A stretch of DNA of 64,000 bases from assembly GCA_013396755.1 (NCBI GenBank), contig VWZF01006736.1, positions 197,845 to 261,844 of the forward strand. The letters run 5' to 3'. A model generated the notes under the pieces. It saw only the letters and a program-made list of their open reading frames with translations. It did no database searches and had not been told where the DNA came from. The DNA is from Sclerurus mexicanus. Lineage: Eukaryota > Chordata > Aves > Passeriformes > Furnariidae. The position numbers and the translations under genes are program-made. Below, one piece after another: positions 14,687 to 26,426 of this stretch (positions within the stretch are counted from its first letter, which is position 1; each line of letters begins with the position of its first letter).

Positions 14687-14718
14687 AGCAAAAATATTTT
14701 TGTGAAAATATTTTTGCT
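14687..14718. repeat. Perfect 14-bp inverted repeat, 4-nt loop
   Basis: The left arm AGCAAAAATATTTT (14687-14700) is an exact reverse complement of the right arm AAAATATTTTTGCT (14705-14718), separated by TGTG. It could extrude as a cruciform or fold as an RNA hairpin. No transposon context or target duplication is visible. Confidence 0.9.
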
Positions 14719-15379
14719 CCAATAATACTTAACAGAATAGAATATGTGTTCACTACTGCATACGTATAAAGCTGCTTCCTAAGGTATTTTTGCTTCTAAC
14801 GAAGGATTAAGGTGTGTCCATGTGAATTCCATTACACTTGTCTTACGATAGTAAGACTATGTTAAGGGTAAAATGGCAACCGTCTTGCTGGTTCAGCTTA
14901 CTGGAGGGCCACCACTGGGCTTGAGTAAATTGCTGTCTATCAAGAAAAGGGATGTACTAAACCCTGACAAAAAGAGAGAAAGAAAAGTATATATGTACAT
15001 AAGCAAATCTGACAATAGAGAAGAGCTATATTATGAGCACAATGCCAGTGAAACACAGTAATTTCATTCAGCTGGAAATCACGTCTGTTCCGATATGTAT
15101 TCACTGCAGCAAATGTGGCTTAGTAAAACTTTTATTCTGTAAGGAAACCTTCATAAATACAGGCCTTCTGCATTTTACTTGAACTACAACACAAGAGCAT
15201 GTTGCTGAAATATAACTTTAAATAGCTTATGAAGACATCCCTATGAATTCAAAATTACTGTACTTGCAGAAAAAGCAACAATATCCATCTGTAAATCCTT
15301 TAATCATAAGCATTAAAGAATAGTTCTTCAGAGAATCACAGGCTGCTGACTAAAGTTTACATTTTCTTGAGTTGCTTTT

Positions 15380-15600
15380 GGTGCTGCTAGCTATTTTTCT
15401 CATACACATGATGCTAATATGAAGTGACACTTGCACCTGTTGTCACCATCTTATGGTAATTAGCATAGTGCCCTAAGTAGTAGCAGGGCCATCACATCCA
15501 AACATAAGCCATTAACATATTGCAGCTGTCATCAGTAGGGAAAGCTAATGGAGTTAGTGGATTTGCACACTACTGCATACCTTGGCTCAGCTAGCATAAC
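15380..15600. promoter_or_regulatory. Candidate conserved enhancer-like element
   Basis: This low-repeat stretch combines an E-box CACCTG (15434-15439), a homeodomain core TAATTAG (15457-15463) next to a CCATCTTATGG word, and a second E-box CAGCTG (15523-15528) overlapping a CTGTCATCA MEIS/TGIF-like word (15526-15534). Such clusters are typical of vertebrate developmental enhancers. Conservation was not tested. Individually these words are common, so this is a hypothesis only. Confidence 0.25.
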
Positions 15601-17639
15601 TCCCCATATTGGGGTCATTGGGGATAGGAAAAAGAAATGTGGGATGTAGCCAGTCAGGAGTGAAAGAATACATTTTACTGCAGGTTTACTTTCATGTATT
15701 ATGCATGTCCTTCAAGGTCACTGCATGATCATTTATAAGATTTTAATGAGATATCAAAGTGGAATGGATGGAATGTAATTAATGTGATCATACAGAGAAG
15801 ATACAGGTATAAAATAGCATGCATGAGGCAGTCAACAAAAAGTGGAAGCAGTGAAGAGAAAAAGACTCTTTGGCCAGATTTCAGCCTGTAAAACAATTTT
15901 TCTACCCTACTTTCAGACACTTAACATCCTGCCAAACAGTTTTCCCTAGCTAACAGTGAAATAATGGAGGGAATTAGAGAAAATGCATTCTGCTGCTGCT
16001 CTTTGAATATAGGCTACCTGCACTTTCCTTCTTTAAGGGAAAATGGGTTGCTTGTAGCTACAAGTATGGTAGTCCTACAGAAACATGAATTTTGCAGGCT
16101 TTATACAGTATATTATATATTTTCTTCTTTTGATTCCTCTTGCTGATAGACTCTCTGACAAGTCTGGACTAAACTGAAAATTCAAGATATAAAGGAGCAT
16201 TATTTTTAAGTACCTTTCTAGACCCTTTTATTTGTGTAGGTGACTGAGAAAGTACAGGGACTTAACATATCCCTCACTAGGAAGAGTTCCTTAGAGGTTT
16301 TTCCTAAGAGTACTGGTTGTTCCCAGTCTGCTTCAGTTTCACCTTCTTCTTGCCCCACAAACATTTTTGTATAAAGACTCCCATCTATAGATTTTTTTGG
16401 GAGGGGAAGGGGGATAGGACTGCAAATCAGTTTGGTGATGGTTGTGATTGTTGCCCCATCAGAGCCAAGTGCTCTGGCAGTCCCCACTGTGTCCTGGGCC
16501 AAAGCTAGTGCTTCTGCATTGGAGTAGGCAAAAATGCTGATGAGCCAGGGTCAGGAGAGGCCAACTTGGCAGCAAAAAAGGTCACACTATCTAGTAATTA
16601 AATTCGAGACTAACCCTGCCTCACAAACTTGTCCCACTTTGGCCTTTGGTAAACCACACAAACCATTATTTTCAAATGTGGGTGAGTAGTTAAGACACTT
16701 AATTGTTCCTCTGTAAGCAGATACCTGTGCTGGAAAATACTTGCCCTCCCTTATACCGTCAAGAATTCTATTAATCCTTCTTTGCTTTCTTATACATTCT
16801 CCATTTTGTCTTTTTCTAGAGTGGGGTCTCTACAAATACAGTTGTTTGGAAAATCCTATTTTAAGCCTGAAGGACTCTCTCAGGATTTATTCTATCAGTA
16901 GGACATGGAGGCCTAAATAGGGCATTTGTTGTTGAATTTATGATCCCAAACCCTAAATGCTCCATTGAAAACAGAGAACATCTTCAATTTGTGCTGCTAA
17001 GGTTTACAGTCTGAGCCAGTTGAAAAGACAAATATATATAAAAATCTTCATTGCACGTAAAATGTTCAGTGTAATATTCATTTTTGAAAGCAGTAGATAT
17101 TTTCTTTCCACTTAAAACTTTTTTTCATTTTCATCTCTTTCTAAATATCTTTTATATTTTTTAAAAAATAACTTTAAATAATTCCTTTGTCTCACAAAAT
17201 AAAGCAAATTAATTTTCCCCATCCTCACAAAATTATTAAAAATGAAGAAAGAAATCTTTTGACTCTAAAAAATAGAGAATGTGAACTCAAGGAAATAAAA
17301 GGGTTTTATCCAAACAAGGTTATTGCAGAGATTTACCAATATGTATGTGTATTTGCTAAGTAACTTTTAATAATTGCTTAACTGAACTTTCAAGTAAGCA
17401 TATATATGGCAGGTTACTTATTAGTCAGTGCATATGTGCTTTTAAAAACTGTTTTATTTGCAAGGCCAGCAGCTGTCCAATCTGACCTTCTAAATGTTTG
17501 TCCTGGGAAGAAGGGCTGCTGGATGTAAGTGGAGAATGACAAAAAGAATAGGAAGCAATGAATAGGAGCTCCTGATCAAGATTCTGGGGAAAAATGATGA
17601 ACAGAGCTAAAGCTAAGTATTTATCTTTCATGCAGGTTC

Positions 17640-17795
17640 TTTGTTTCAGTCTTTGTCTTCTTCACCTAATTTTTTACTTCTCTTCCTCATCTTTTCCTGT
17701 GTTTTTCTTTTCACCCTTTTCCCAGCACTTCTTCCTATTCTTAACCTACACCTAATTTTTCTTTTTCTCTCCACCACTTAATATATTGCCACTGA
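17640..17795 (+). repeat. Pyrimidine-rich tract
   Basis: About 155 bases with a strong C+T bias on the plus strand and few purines. Polypyrimidine tracts are frequent in vertebrate introns and intergenic DNA. No exon with a convincing splice acceptor follows it. Confidence 0.7.
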
Positions 17796-20199
17796 GCTAT
17801 CTGTCCAGAGCCACAACTTTGCTAGAGGTAATGGAAGAGAGGTAAATGTAGTAGGGTAGTAGCTCTCTTTTTGCTAAAGAAACTGTTTGCACATGTGGAA
17901 GGCCAGTTCAGCCCATGACAATGTCCGTGTAAAAATGTTTATAGAGAGATGCCTTGGAAAACTGATTTCACACAGGGCAGACATATAATGTGGTTCCCAA
18001 AGTGAAATGCACTTTTTCAGCAGCAGTTGGTAGTTCCAGCAGCTCTCTAACCTGTGACTCCCTCCAGCGGTTGGTTTACCATAGTTTACAAAACCAGGTT
18101 TACAAACTTTTTTCCATGAAGCTGGCTATGGCAGAGGCTAGGCAAACAATGTTTCCAGGAAAATGGCAAATGGAGGCAGAAGACAAATAAAAGCAAACTG
18201 CTTCATTTTTGAAATCTCTTGTCACAAACAGTACCAGAAATGAGCACCTCTCTTGTGATGCTCCTCTGAACAAAACCCCTCAGTTGGGTACCTTGAGAGA
18301 CAGGCCAGCCCGACATCCTTCTGCTGCTGCCAAAAACTCTTGCTTTTGCCTTTCATGAGAACATGTCCCATGTCATAATTTTGAAATTACCTTGATTTTT
18401 TTTTTCCACAGAAATTCATTTTGTTCACCTGAAAATTCTGACTGGTGAAAAATTATGCAAAAAGGAGAGAAGGATTCAAAGAATTTTTGAAGTGGGCACA
18501 TGGCAAAAATTGAAGATATGCAAAAAACCTTCCAGTTTCTATTTCTGACCCTATATAAACAAATGAGATTTTAAAGAGAGGGTCATTTTCAGAAAGTCGA
18601 GATAATATCAGGCCTAGAAAAATCAAACAATTTAAAATTCATGAAGGTACCATCTTCCTATTTATAAAAGGTTAAGTTCCCCTAAGCTATGAAAGAAAAA
18701 CACCCTCTGAAGACCTGGGAAGGCAGTAAACACTGGTGGCAAGTGACAGGAATTGATCCTGCTTTTCTGTGCCTGTCATGTCTCTAAATTTTATTTCCAC
18801 CATTTCTAGGGTACCGTGATAAGAGGGGCAGGGAGAGGAAAAAAGATTGAGCTGAAGCAAGGCTATGGCCTGAGGGCGATGGTACCTGGGTCTCTGACTT
18901 TTACTCAATTAGTAGGTCTCCTTGCCTGACTGTGAGATGTGCGTCTAACCGGAGACTTAGACTCTTGCAAGGTATTGATTAGCCATAATGTGAAGTCAAA
19001 TCAGAATAAAAAAGCATTGTGATCAAAAGCCTTTCATTGGAGACAGCATGCCCTCCAAGTCAAGGGTCTGCAGAATCTGATGAGCTCTGTTTCCTTTCTG
19101 TCTGAGAGAGATTTCCACGGTTTACTCATAAAGGCTCTCTTGATAGGAATGTCCAGTGGGCCCTCTGTCAAAAAACCTGATGTCTCAGATTTGACAGGTG
19201 CTTGTTAGTTTTTCATCCCAGATCACTCAACGTGCACACAAAACTAGAAGAGATGATGGCTAATAATGCTACATTTCAAGTTGACTTCCTCGTCATTTTT
19301 ACTGGAAAATTCACTGATTCAATCACTAACATTAAATTGTCTGCATTAAAGGAAAACAAAGCATAGCCAGCCATGAAACGTATTGGTTTTCTGACTGCTA
19401 AGATTTACATAGCTCAATACAATTCATTGCATTGCCTTGTTTGATAGGAATAGTTTATCCAGATCACATATAAAACAAAATAAATTGCTATTCTATTAAA
19501 AAAAAAAGGGACAACAAAAAATTTCCAGCAGAGAAAATTGAGAGATTCATTTTAATTAATTTTGCATTTTCATGGAAATTAGCTTTCTTCTCACTAAAAA
19601 TGTTTTCAAGCAAGGAGATGATCCTCCACACTTTTACTTGCATGAACAATATACTTTCAAACAGTTCCAGTCCAGTGGGATGTCATACGAATCTGGTTTT
19701 CTGCTCCATTGTAGTTCCACCCCTTGTGAGTTGGGGTTGGTTTCTCTCAAAGCTCAAGGGAGGATCGAGGCTTATTTTTGTGGACTACTCACATGAAGAA
19801 TTGCCAAGCCAAAGGTTTCGGCCAACAGAAATGATGCATTTTGGTAATAATATCTCTGGGCGTTGTTATAATTAAGTCCACACTTTGTTTCCTCTTCTGT
19901 AGTTTGTAATCTAGACCCCAAGGCACAGCAGGAGCTGCGTGATGATAGTGGACTGTGGGAGTTACAAGAGTTCCTATTCATACTGGTGTATGAGAACACT
20001 GGAAATGGAACAAAAAAAGATGAAAGTTTTTACTGACTAGAATTTCACATCACCCATTCTTATATGTTTTTGAGCCAATTAGTGAAATGAGTGCTTACTG
20101 TGAGATTTTATAAATGATACTTTATACTTGAACTGCCTCCTCTTGTACTTGCAGCATTTCTTGCTTCCAAGGAACTACTTGTGAGGAAAAAACAACTGA

Positions 20200-20228
20200 A
20201 AGTAAAAAAAAAAAAGAAAAAAAAAATC
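20200..20228. repeat. A-rich run
   Basis: Two A-runs of about ten to twelve bases separated by a single G. Simple low-complexity sequence; no adjacent processed pseudogene or SINE body was recognised. Confidence 0.85.
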
Positions 20229-20540
20229 CTCATTCCCCACCTTCCCTTCCAGCACTGACAGTACCTTGCCAAGGTCCCACCCAGGCAGGCTGGAATGAGG
20301 GCTCAGTCCCTTTCTATGCCCAAAAGGATTTTAATATTACTGTCTGGATCACCCCAAACACAGACATATGAACTGCCAGTTTTGCCACGGAGCTTTCACA
20401 TGTGTGTATGTATTGGTACAGGCACTGTTCAGGGGCTGTGGCAGCCCCCATCAGAGCAGGTACTGGGGATATCTCATGCTTGTTCTAGTGACTAGCAAAT
20501 GATCTACGTGACAAGTACAAAATTTAAACAATGGCAACAG

Positions 20541-20600
20541 TAAAAAAACCCAAAAAACCCCAACAAAACCAAAGCAAACAAAAACGAAAGAAGCAAAATG
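20541..20600. repeat. A/C-rich low-complexity tract
   Basis: Mixture of A-runs with CCC and CCCC blocks, the strand complement of the T/G-rich tracts seen elsewhere in the window (for example 50978-51097). No coding or structural role is evident. Confidence 0.75.
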
Positions 20601-20934
20601 AATGCATTTAAACTGTGCTGGTTATGAGGCTGTTACTGGTTTGAGCATGGAGCTCCAAAAGCCCCATTAAAGAACTTTTGGGTAGCTACAGTCACAGATG
20701 TGTGATTCCTGGCAGACACATTCATGGACAAATGCACTCACAGGGCAAAGAAGAGAGCAGAGAAGAGGAGTAACAGATTGCTGTTAAAAAACTTGGAATA
20801 AGAGGAAGCCCTAAAACACAACACATGATTGGTGGTTTCCAGACACAAAAGGACAGCAACACAAGGACCTTGCAGTGGTTCCAGTGTGAAAACCCTGGAA
20901 GGTATTCAAGCTAAGATCCTGTTACAAGATGGTT

Positions 20935-21678
20935 TGCACTACTGTCTTTAAGATGAGCCACTTAGGTGGCACAGCAATCCAATGCAGCACTGCAGGCTTG
21001 GTGTATGTGGGAGTATTGGTTGCCAGCTGGCTGAACATGAGCCATCAGTATGCTCAGGTGGCTGAGAAGGCCAATGGCATCCTGGCTTGTATCAGAAATC
21101 GTGTGGCCTGCAGAACTAGGACAATGATCACTCCCTTGTACTCAGTACTGGTGAGGCTGCCCCTTGAATGTTGTGTTCAGTTTTGGGTTCATCACTTCAA
21201 GAAAGACACTGAGGGACTGGAGTGTGTCCAGAAAAAGGCAATGAGGCTGGTGAAGGGTCTGGAGCACAGAATTTATGAGGAGCAGCTGAGGGAACTGGGA
21301 TTGTGTAGCCCAGAGAAGAGAAGACTTGAGGGAGACTTTGTTGCTCTCTACAGCTACTGAGAGGAGGTTGTAGTGAGGTGAGGATTGGTCTCTTCTCCCA
21401 GGGAGTACATGACAGGATGACAGGAAATGGCCTCAAGTTTTCCCATGAGAAGTTTGGATTGGATATTAGGTAAAATTTCTTCACAGAAAGGGTTATCAAA
21501 CACTGGAACAGGCTGTCTGTTGTGGTAGAATCAACATCCCTGGAGTGTTCAAAAGGTGTGTAGATATGGCACTTGGGACATGGTTTAGTGGTGAACACAG
21601 CAATGTCAGGTCAGCGGTTGGACTTGATGAACTTAGAGGTCTTTTCCAACCTAAATGATTGCAGGAGTCTATGAAATG
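20935..21678 (+). mobile_element. CR1 LINE copy, 5'-truncated, with reverse-transcriptase C-terminal ORF remnant
   Basis: The plus-strand frame 20929-21360 (143 codons, ATG start fortuitous) contains from about residue 34 the C-terminal region downstream of the CR1 reverse-transcriptase domain, with landmarks LNMSHQYAQVAEKANGILAC, ITPLYSVLVRLPLECCVQFW and VKGLEHRIYEEQLRELGL. The CR1 3' untranslated region follows to about 21678, ending in a degenerate ATTCTATG tail. About 740 bases of the several-kilobase full-length element remain, so it cannot transpose. The first 30 residues align only loosely and probably span an internal deletion. The stop at 21358-21360 lies a little upstream of where the intact family frame would be expected to end. 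Confidence 0.9.
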
Positions 21679-24424
21679 TCTCTTTTCCCCAACAGTGTTT
21701 TCCATCACGGTCTGGGTGGGTCTTTTTCACCTATATTCCAACAAATGGCAAAAGTGTGAGTGACTTCTCCAGGCCTTCAGTCCCCATTGCTCACAGTACT
21801 CTATTTCCAGCACTTCCCAGCACAGCTCAAGGTTCTGAAAGCATAATGGATCCCAAAATATTTCTTGCTGCAAAGTATTCGTTGTGGTAAATGTCGACTA
21901 TAGCAATAAGGCACTGAAGGCTGTGCATTAGCAAGCTATTAGTGCATGCTGAGAGTGCTCTGGTTGCCTTCTAATGCACACTGCAATGGCCATTATGGAG
22001 TATGACTCATTATTTTTACATTTATTTCACATTTTTAAAAATCGTTTTCAAAACACTTTTGCAAAATTTCAGGAGACATGTTTTTTCACAAGGAAAAAAA
22101 TGGCCCTTATGAACAAAATGTGAAGAGAAAATGGTAGGCAGAGAGCCTTCAGAGCTTCTGAGTAAATCTGAAACTGACTGATTCTTTCTTATCTCACTCC
22201 CTTTTCCTGTGGTTTTTTGAGTAGTGAAGATCAATCTCCTCCTGCCTTTGCAGTTTCAGTTTGCAATCATTTTATTTGATTAAAAAATAACATTTTGGCA
22301 GGTACATGGCATTATATTTCTGTTGTTTTCTGCTGTGTTTCACAACAGAAAAATGCAAAATGTCCATAAAAGTAATACATTGATCCTGGAAAGCAATTAT
22401 ATGCTTTCAGAGGGGGAAGACACATGTTCTTTCCTTGAGCCTCTCATTTCTGCTTCTGTTCCATAATTGTCTTTACTTATCTCCCATCCCCATAAAAAGC
22501 TGAAGTTTTTGCTCATCCATCTTTTCCCTTTTGGGCATTGAATTCAACAGTGTGATAGCCATGCACAAAATGTAGTATCAGTGTAGGCAGGTTGCAATTA
22601 CAACTGCTAAGCCTGCTAAGAAAAATAAGGTTATGATCAATTAGGCTAGGATTAATTCTGCCTAACTTTAAACACCTAAGTGAGGTGTTTAAATTAGGAC
22701 TATAATTGCTCTAGGCTACCTTAGTAATAAAATGAAGGTTAGGTGCCTCCCAAATGTGTTTCGTCCAACCTAAGGGCTAAATCATCTTCTTTTACTGACA
22801 AGACTTTACATGCCAGTGCTTCTAATTTTATCAGCTAAATGATACCAATAATCTGACTTGGGATGAATCTGGGCCTTTTTTCCCTCCCTCAAGATCTGCT
22901 GCGCTATTTAATGATTGGTATCCACAGTGTGAATATATATTCTTAAAACCTCAGCTGTCTCCATAATACTGGAATGTCAAAATACAGGTATATTTTACTG
23001 TTGATATCTGAGTAACATTCTATGGAGTCCTTTGTGAAAATGCCCTAGAGAAAGAGGGTTTAAAGAACAGATTGAAAAAAATATAGAAACTTACAGGGTA
23101 TTTGGCAGGGGAGCATGTAAAGATCACATTTCTCTGCAAAACAATTGTGCATGAGAGTGGGAGAAGTGCTGAAGCCAATTTTTGAAATATAGGATAGTTT
23201 AAATAATGGAATCAGACACTCTGCTACTGAATAAAACTGACACTGAAAGAATATTCAATGTTATGTTACAGCCTCTGAAAACATAGCAAATGTCAGAAAT
23301 GCCTCTTTTAAAGAGTCCTCACTCTTGTTCAATAACTTCAACTGACAGAGAGTGGAGCTGTATCAAAAAGGGTTTCACAGAATCAAAAGGTTTATTTCCT
23401 AGCAACTCTGTCAACAAATTTAAATTGCTACATATAATGGCTGTTCCATAATCAGTTGCATGCGAGATTTGTAAACACAGACTTTCACTGTGCATCCTGT
23501 TGTCATGGCTGGTAGGGAGGCAAAAGGGGGCAAATTCTCCAAGGCAGGGACAATACTGGTGCTAAATCAAAAGATACAAGTCAAAATAAAAGGTTCTGTG
23601 CAGCTCACTTGACCAAAGTCCCTTCTAGTTCAGTTTTCTCATGAAGTACAAACTGCAGAGGCAACAAACCAAATCATAGATGTAGCACTGCAGTAGTTCA
23701 CAAAGTCAAAAAACTGAATATTCGTTTTGTGATAAAAAGCATTGAGAGTGACATTTTGCACTTTGTTTACACAGCAATCCAGAGGCCCAGCTACACTGTG
23801 AACAGAAATGTGCATGTCAGCTTTAAATAAACTTGTTTAGTGCTTCTTTATACCAATAATATCATAGCTGAAGTGATAAGTGACTTGGTTGTTGGGCGTT
23901 CACCTGGGATTGGGATAGGAGGAAGGCTTTTGGAGCCTGAACTCAAGGCTGTGCTGGTACAACTGCTGTTCTAGGGGCTTCAAACCTTTTCAGCTATGAC
24001 ACAATGAACTCCAGTCATGTCATACCTCAGGCATGTCAGGCTGACATACTTGGTCCCTTATTTTTTTGCTAGTGTGATTAAAGATTGTGGTTAGGAAGTG
24101 ATGAATACAGTCCATTTTAATTTTTGCATTATTTCAATTCTGTTTATTATTTGCTGAGTGCCTATAATGTGCATGCTACTAGAGAACACATTTTATTTAA
24201 TATAATGTATTTTAGATTCACTTTATATGAGGCTAAGCGTATATAATACATGTAAGTCTTTAAGTTTATATATGCTCAGTATGACATAATAGACTAAGAG
24301 AGTACCCACACTTTATATGTTTATGTTTGCAAATTTAATGAATTCATCTTATGCCATACATCTAATGGCTCATATACAAAATCTCAGCTCATTTCACATA
24401 ATACCTCTGCTATAGGCATTGTGT
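21679..24424. other. Unique non-coding DNA with one ancient hairpin
   Basis: No gene seen. Contains the hairpin at 22661-22698 described separately. A sequence near 23970-24060 with a GGGGCTTCAAACC word is reminiscent of hAT transposon ends, but I could not find a partner terminus. The remainder is featureless AT-rich DNA. Confidence 0.55.
22661..22698. repeat. Hairpin-forming inverted repeat, possible old MITE relic
   Basis: The left arm CCTAACTTTAAACACCT (22661-22677) pairs with AGGTGTTTAAATTAGG (22683-22698) with a single unpaired base; the inner 11 bp (22667-22677 with 22683-22693) are perfect around a 5-nt loop. The wider region 22640-22790 is rich in CCTAA/TTAGG words like those in palindromic repeats of turtles and crocodilians. 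The family link is inferred from memory only. Confidence 0.6.
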
Positions 24425-24630
24425 TATTTATTTGTTTTGCAGTAGTCCCAGAGGCTCCTGCTCAAGAAAAAAGCACTATAAAAACTGTAGCAAGAGACCA
24501 TCTTAAAGAATTCACAGTTTGTAAAAATAAGAGGGAACATAGGTACAAACTGGCAAAGTGACATACCAAGGTTCACAGCCACTTGGCCTGTCTCCCTAAT
24601 TCATATAGCTATGCCCTGAGCCAAGCCTTC
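24425..24630 (-). mobile_element. Ancient MIR-like tRNA-derived SINE, minus strand
   Basis: Read on the minus strand, the high-coordinate end has a degenerate tRNA-like head, and the centre has a block similar to the GTGAACCTTGG...GTCACTT core of MIR/CORE-SINEs (plus-strand 24557-24585). Next comes a region resembling the AGCTCTTTGGGGCAGGGACT and AGTGCCTAGCA-type 3' blocks of an amniote SINE known to me from turtle and crocodilian genomes. It ends in an AAACAAATAAAT tail at 24425-24443. The order of blocks over about 200 bases argues against chance. The RNA polymerase III B-box region seems deleted. The Repbase name is not assigned. Confidence 0.6.
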
Positions 24631-25651
24631 ATTCTATTGAAGACCCTGAAATTCCCCTTGCTGCATCTCTGCAAGTCCAAAATATCAATTGCATGACAAG
24701 AATCCTGGCTGGGTGGTGGGATAGGACATGCCTACCTGCCCCACCACGTGATGGGCAGGGAGGTGTCTGTTTTGGGTATCGCTCAGCAATATTTGCTGGT
24801 CCCGAATATCAAATCAAGAGTGTGAGGGCCCAGAAGGCTTCCAGAAGAACCTACGTAGCTCAGTCCAACCCATACATTAGAACATGTTTTCTCTATATTT
24901 TGCCATGTCCTTGATACAGCTTTACTCCTCCCTTGTTCTCCATCATCTTCACTTCAGGATTCATGCACTCACTGCCTGTGAAATGGATAACTCATGGTAG
25001 CACCAAAATAAACCAAATCCCAAAGCTAAACAAAACCCACAACTGTTGTGTGAAACGAACCTTAGTGAAGGAAGTCTGAAATTCTCAAGAAGCATCGAAT
25101 TCAGATGTACATCAGTCTGCAAATTTATATTCTTCATAGGTGTCACAATTAAGAACCACTAGACATGATAGCCCAGGAAGAGATGATTATTCCTCTTTTT
25201 TAGCTTGGCCTTAGGTGACTTCAGCTTACAAGAAAACTTTTTTCCTGCACTTTTTTAAAGAAGAGGAAGAAATACAGCAAAGCCCAATACATGCTATTGA
25301 TCAGGTAATAGGCTACAGGAAAACAGAAAACTGAAAACAGAGATGTACAACAGATGACAAAGTCCACTTTTCTGGCTTCTAGAGGATACAGTAAAAGACC
25401 AGAGTTCTATTAACTGGGAAAAAAAAAATAAAAAAATAATAAGATTAATTCAAATGCACTAGTTGAAACAAAAATGATCCCTCCAATCAGTTAGTACTTA
25501 GAGATCCTGGGAACAGGTTAATATAGAGCTGAATATACTATAATTCAGTGCAATTGTTTTTTAACACTGGTATCTAACTTTAACTCAGGTCACAAATAAA
25601 AATTCTTTGGTGCATCCTTGCCTAATTCCCAGGAGCACCTACACAGTTTGG
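24631..25651. other. Unique non-coding DNA
   Basis: No gene, repeat family or structured element recognised, apart from an A-rich run at about 25420-25443. Confidence 0.6.
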
Positions 25652-25725
25652 CAGAGCAGACAGTCCCTTCTTGGAATATGACTAAGTCAAGATTCCAGCC
25701 CTGCCAGAGACTCACTCACTGAGAA
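25652..25725 (+). mobile_element. Possible MIR-like SINE head fragment
   Basis: The word order GCAGAGCAGACAGT, then ATTCCAGCCCTGCC and GACTCACT resembles the tRNA-derived head and following sequence of MIR-type SINEs (a B-box-like ATTCCCAG...CTGCC followed by GACTCACT). The match covers only about 75 bases and fades downstream. It could be chance; confidence is limited. Confidence 0.35.
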
Positions 25726-26384
25726 GGGATAAAAGCTGTCAAAACTCAGCATCTGACAGACTCAGTCTAGAAACTAAAAGAAAAGCTGATCTTAAATGTA
25801 AGATAAATGTAGGACTCTATTGGAATTTTTCCACAAATGCAGTCTTATTGTAACTCATTGTAGAAAGTGTTATAGTTGCTAAATTCTTGTCTTCTGGAGG
25901 ACTCAGAATGCCTTCAGTTTTTTCAAACCTTAAATAAAGTTAACAGTTAAGTGCCAAGTCACAGATGTGACAACTGTTCAGAATGAAAGTACCTCAGATG
26001 TTGTGATGAATTCCATGCCACTTACTGTCCTTGCGGTAATCTATTAAAAATCACTTAACCTTATTCTTTTTTTTTATGGCCTAACAGCCTAGAAAACAAC
26101 AAAGCAACTGTTATTGTTGATTGTTATCTAACTATTATGTGGGGAATTTGTTAAGATGTACTTCAGGAAATGGTTATGACATAATTCCCATGGCAGACAC
26201 ATCACTGTAAATCAAGAAAAAAGTAGTTGTCACAGTGGGAGGACAAACACAATATGTACTGCAGCTTTGGGTGTACATGTAAGACTGGCTGTGCTGCTTC
26301 TCAATAACATCTCCAGAGTTCCAGGAAGGAATAGGTGTCACATCAACATAGACAAATATGTCTTGTTCCACCAGAGTAACAATG

Positions 26385-26426
26385 TTGATTTTCTGATGAT
26401 GCTTATTGATTTTCTGATGATGCTTG
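26385..26426. repeat. 21-bp tandem duplication
   Basis: A 21-base unit beginning TTGATTTTCTGATGATGCTT occurs at 26385-26405 and 26406-26426 with one difference in the last base. The duplication is a multiple of three, so it leaves open frames on both strands intact (26174-26500 minus, 26267-26482 plus). Neither of these looks like a gene. Confidence 0.9.

Larger units (their letters stand above)
11681..20934. other. Unique non-coding DNA with small structured repeats
   Basis: No exon or RNA gene was recognised. Itemised separately are a short duplication near 13.96 kb, an AT hairpin near 14.69 kb, an enhancer-like stretch near 15.5 kb, a pyrimidine tract near 17.7 kb and A-rich tracts near 20.2 and 20.55 kb. 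The stretch 16600-16700 vaguely resembles an old MIR-type SINE but is not callable. Small open frames occur on both strands at chance-like spacing. Confidence 0.55.

Noticed and set aside
16600..16700. Faint MIR-like text (CCCTGCCTCACAAACTTG...)
   Set aside because: Block order is partly right but identity is too low to separate from chance by eye.
21197..21598. 133-codon minus-strand open frame
   Set aside because: It is the antisense shadow of the CR1 copy at 20935-21678.
23375..23395. TTTCACAGAATC word resembling an inverted CR1 terminus
   Set aside because: Only one octamer, and the downstream GTTGGAA-type CR1 block is missing.
23970..24060. GGGGCTTCAAACC word resembling a hAT transposon terminus
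   Set aside because: No matching inverted terminus and no 8-bp target duplication found.
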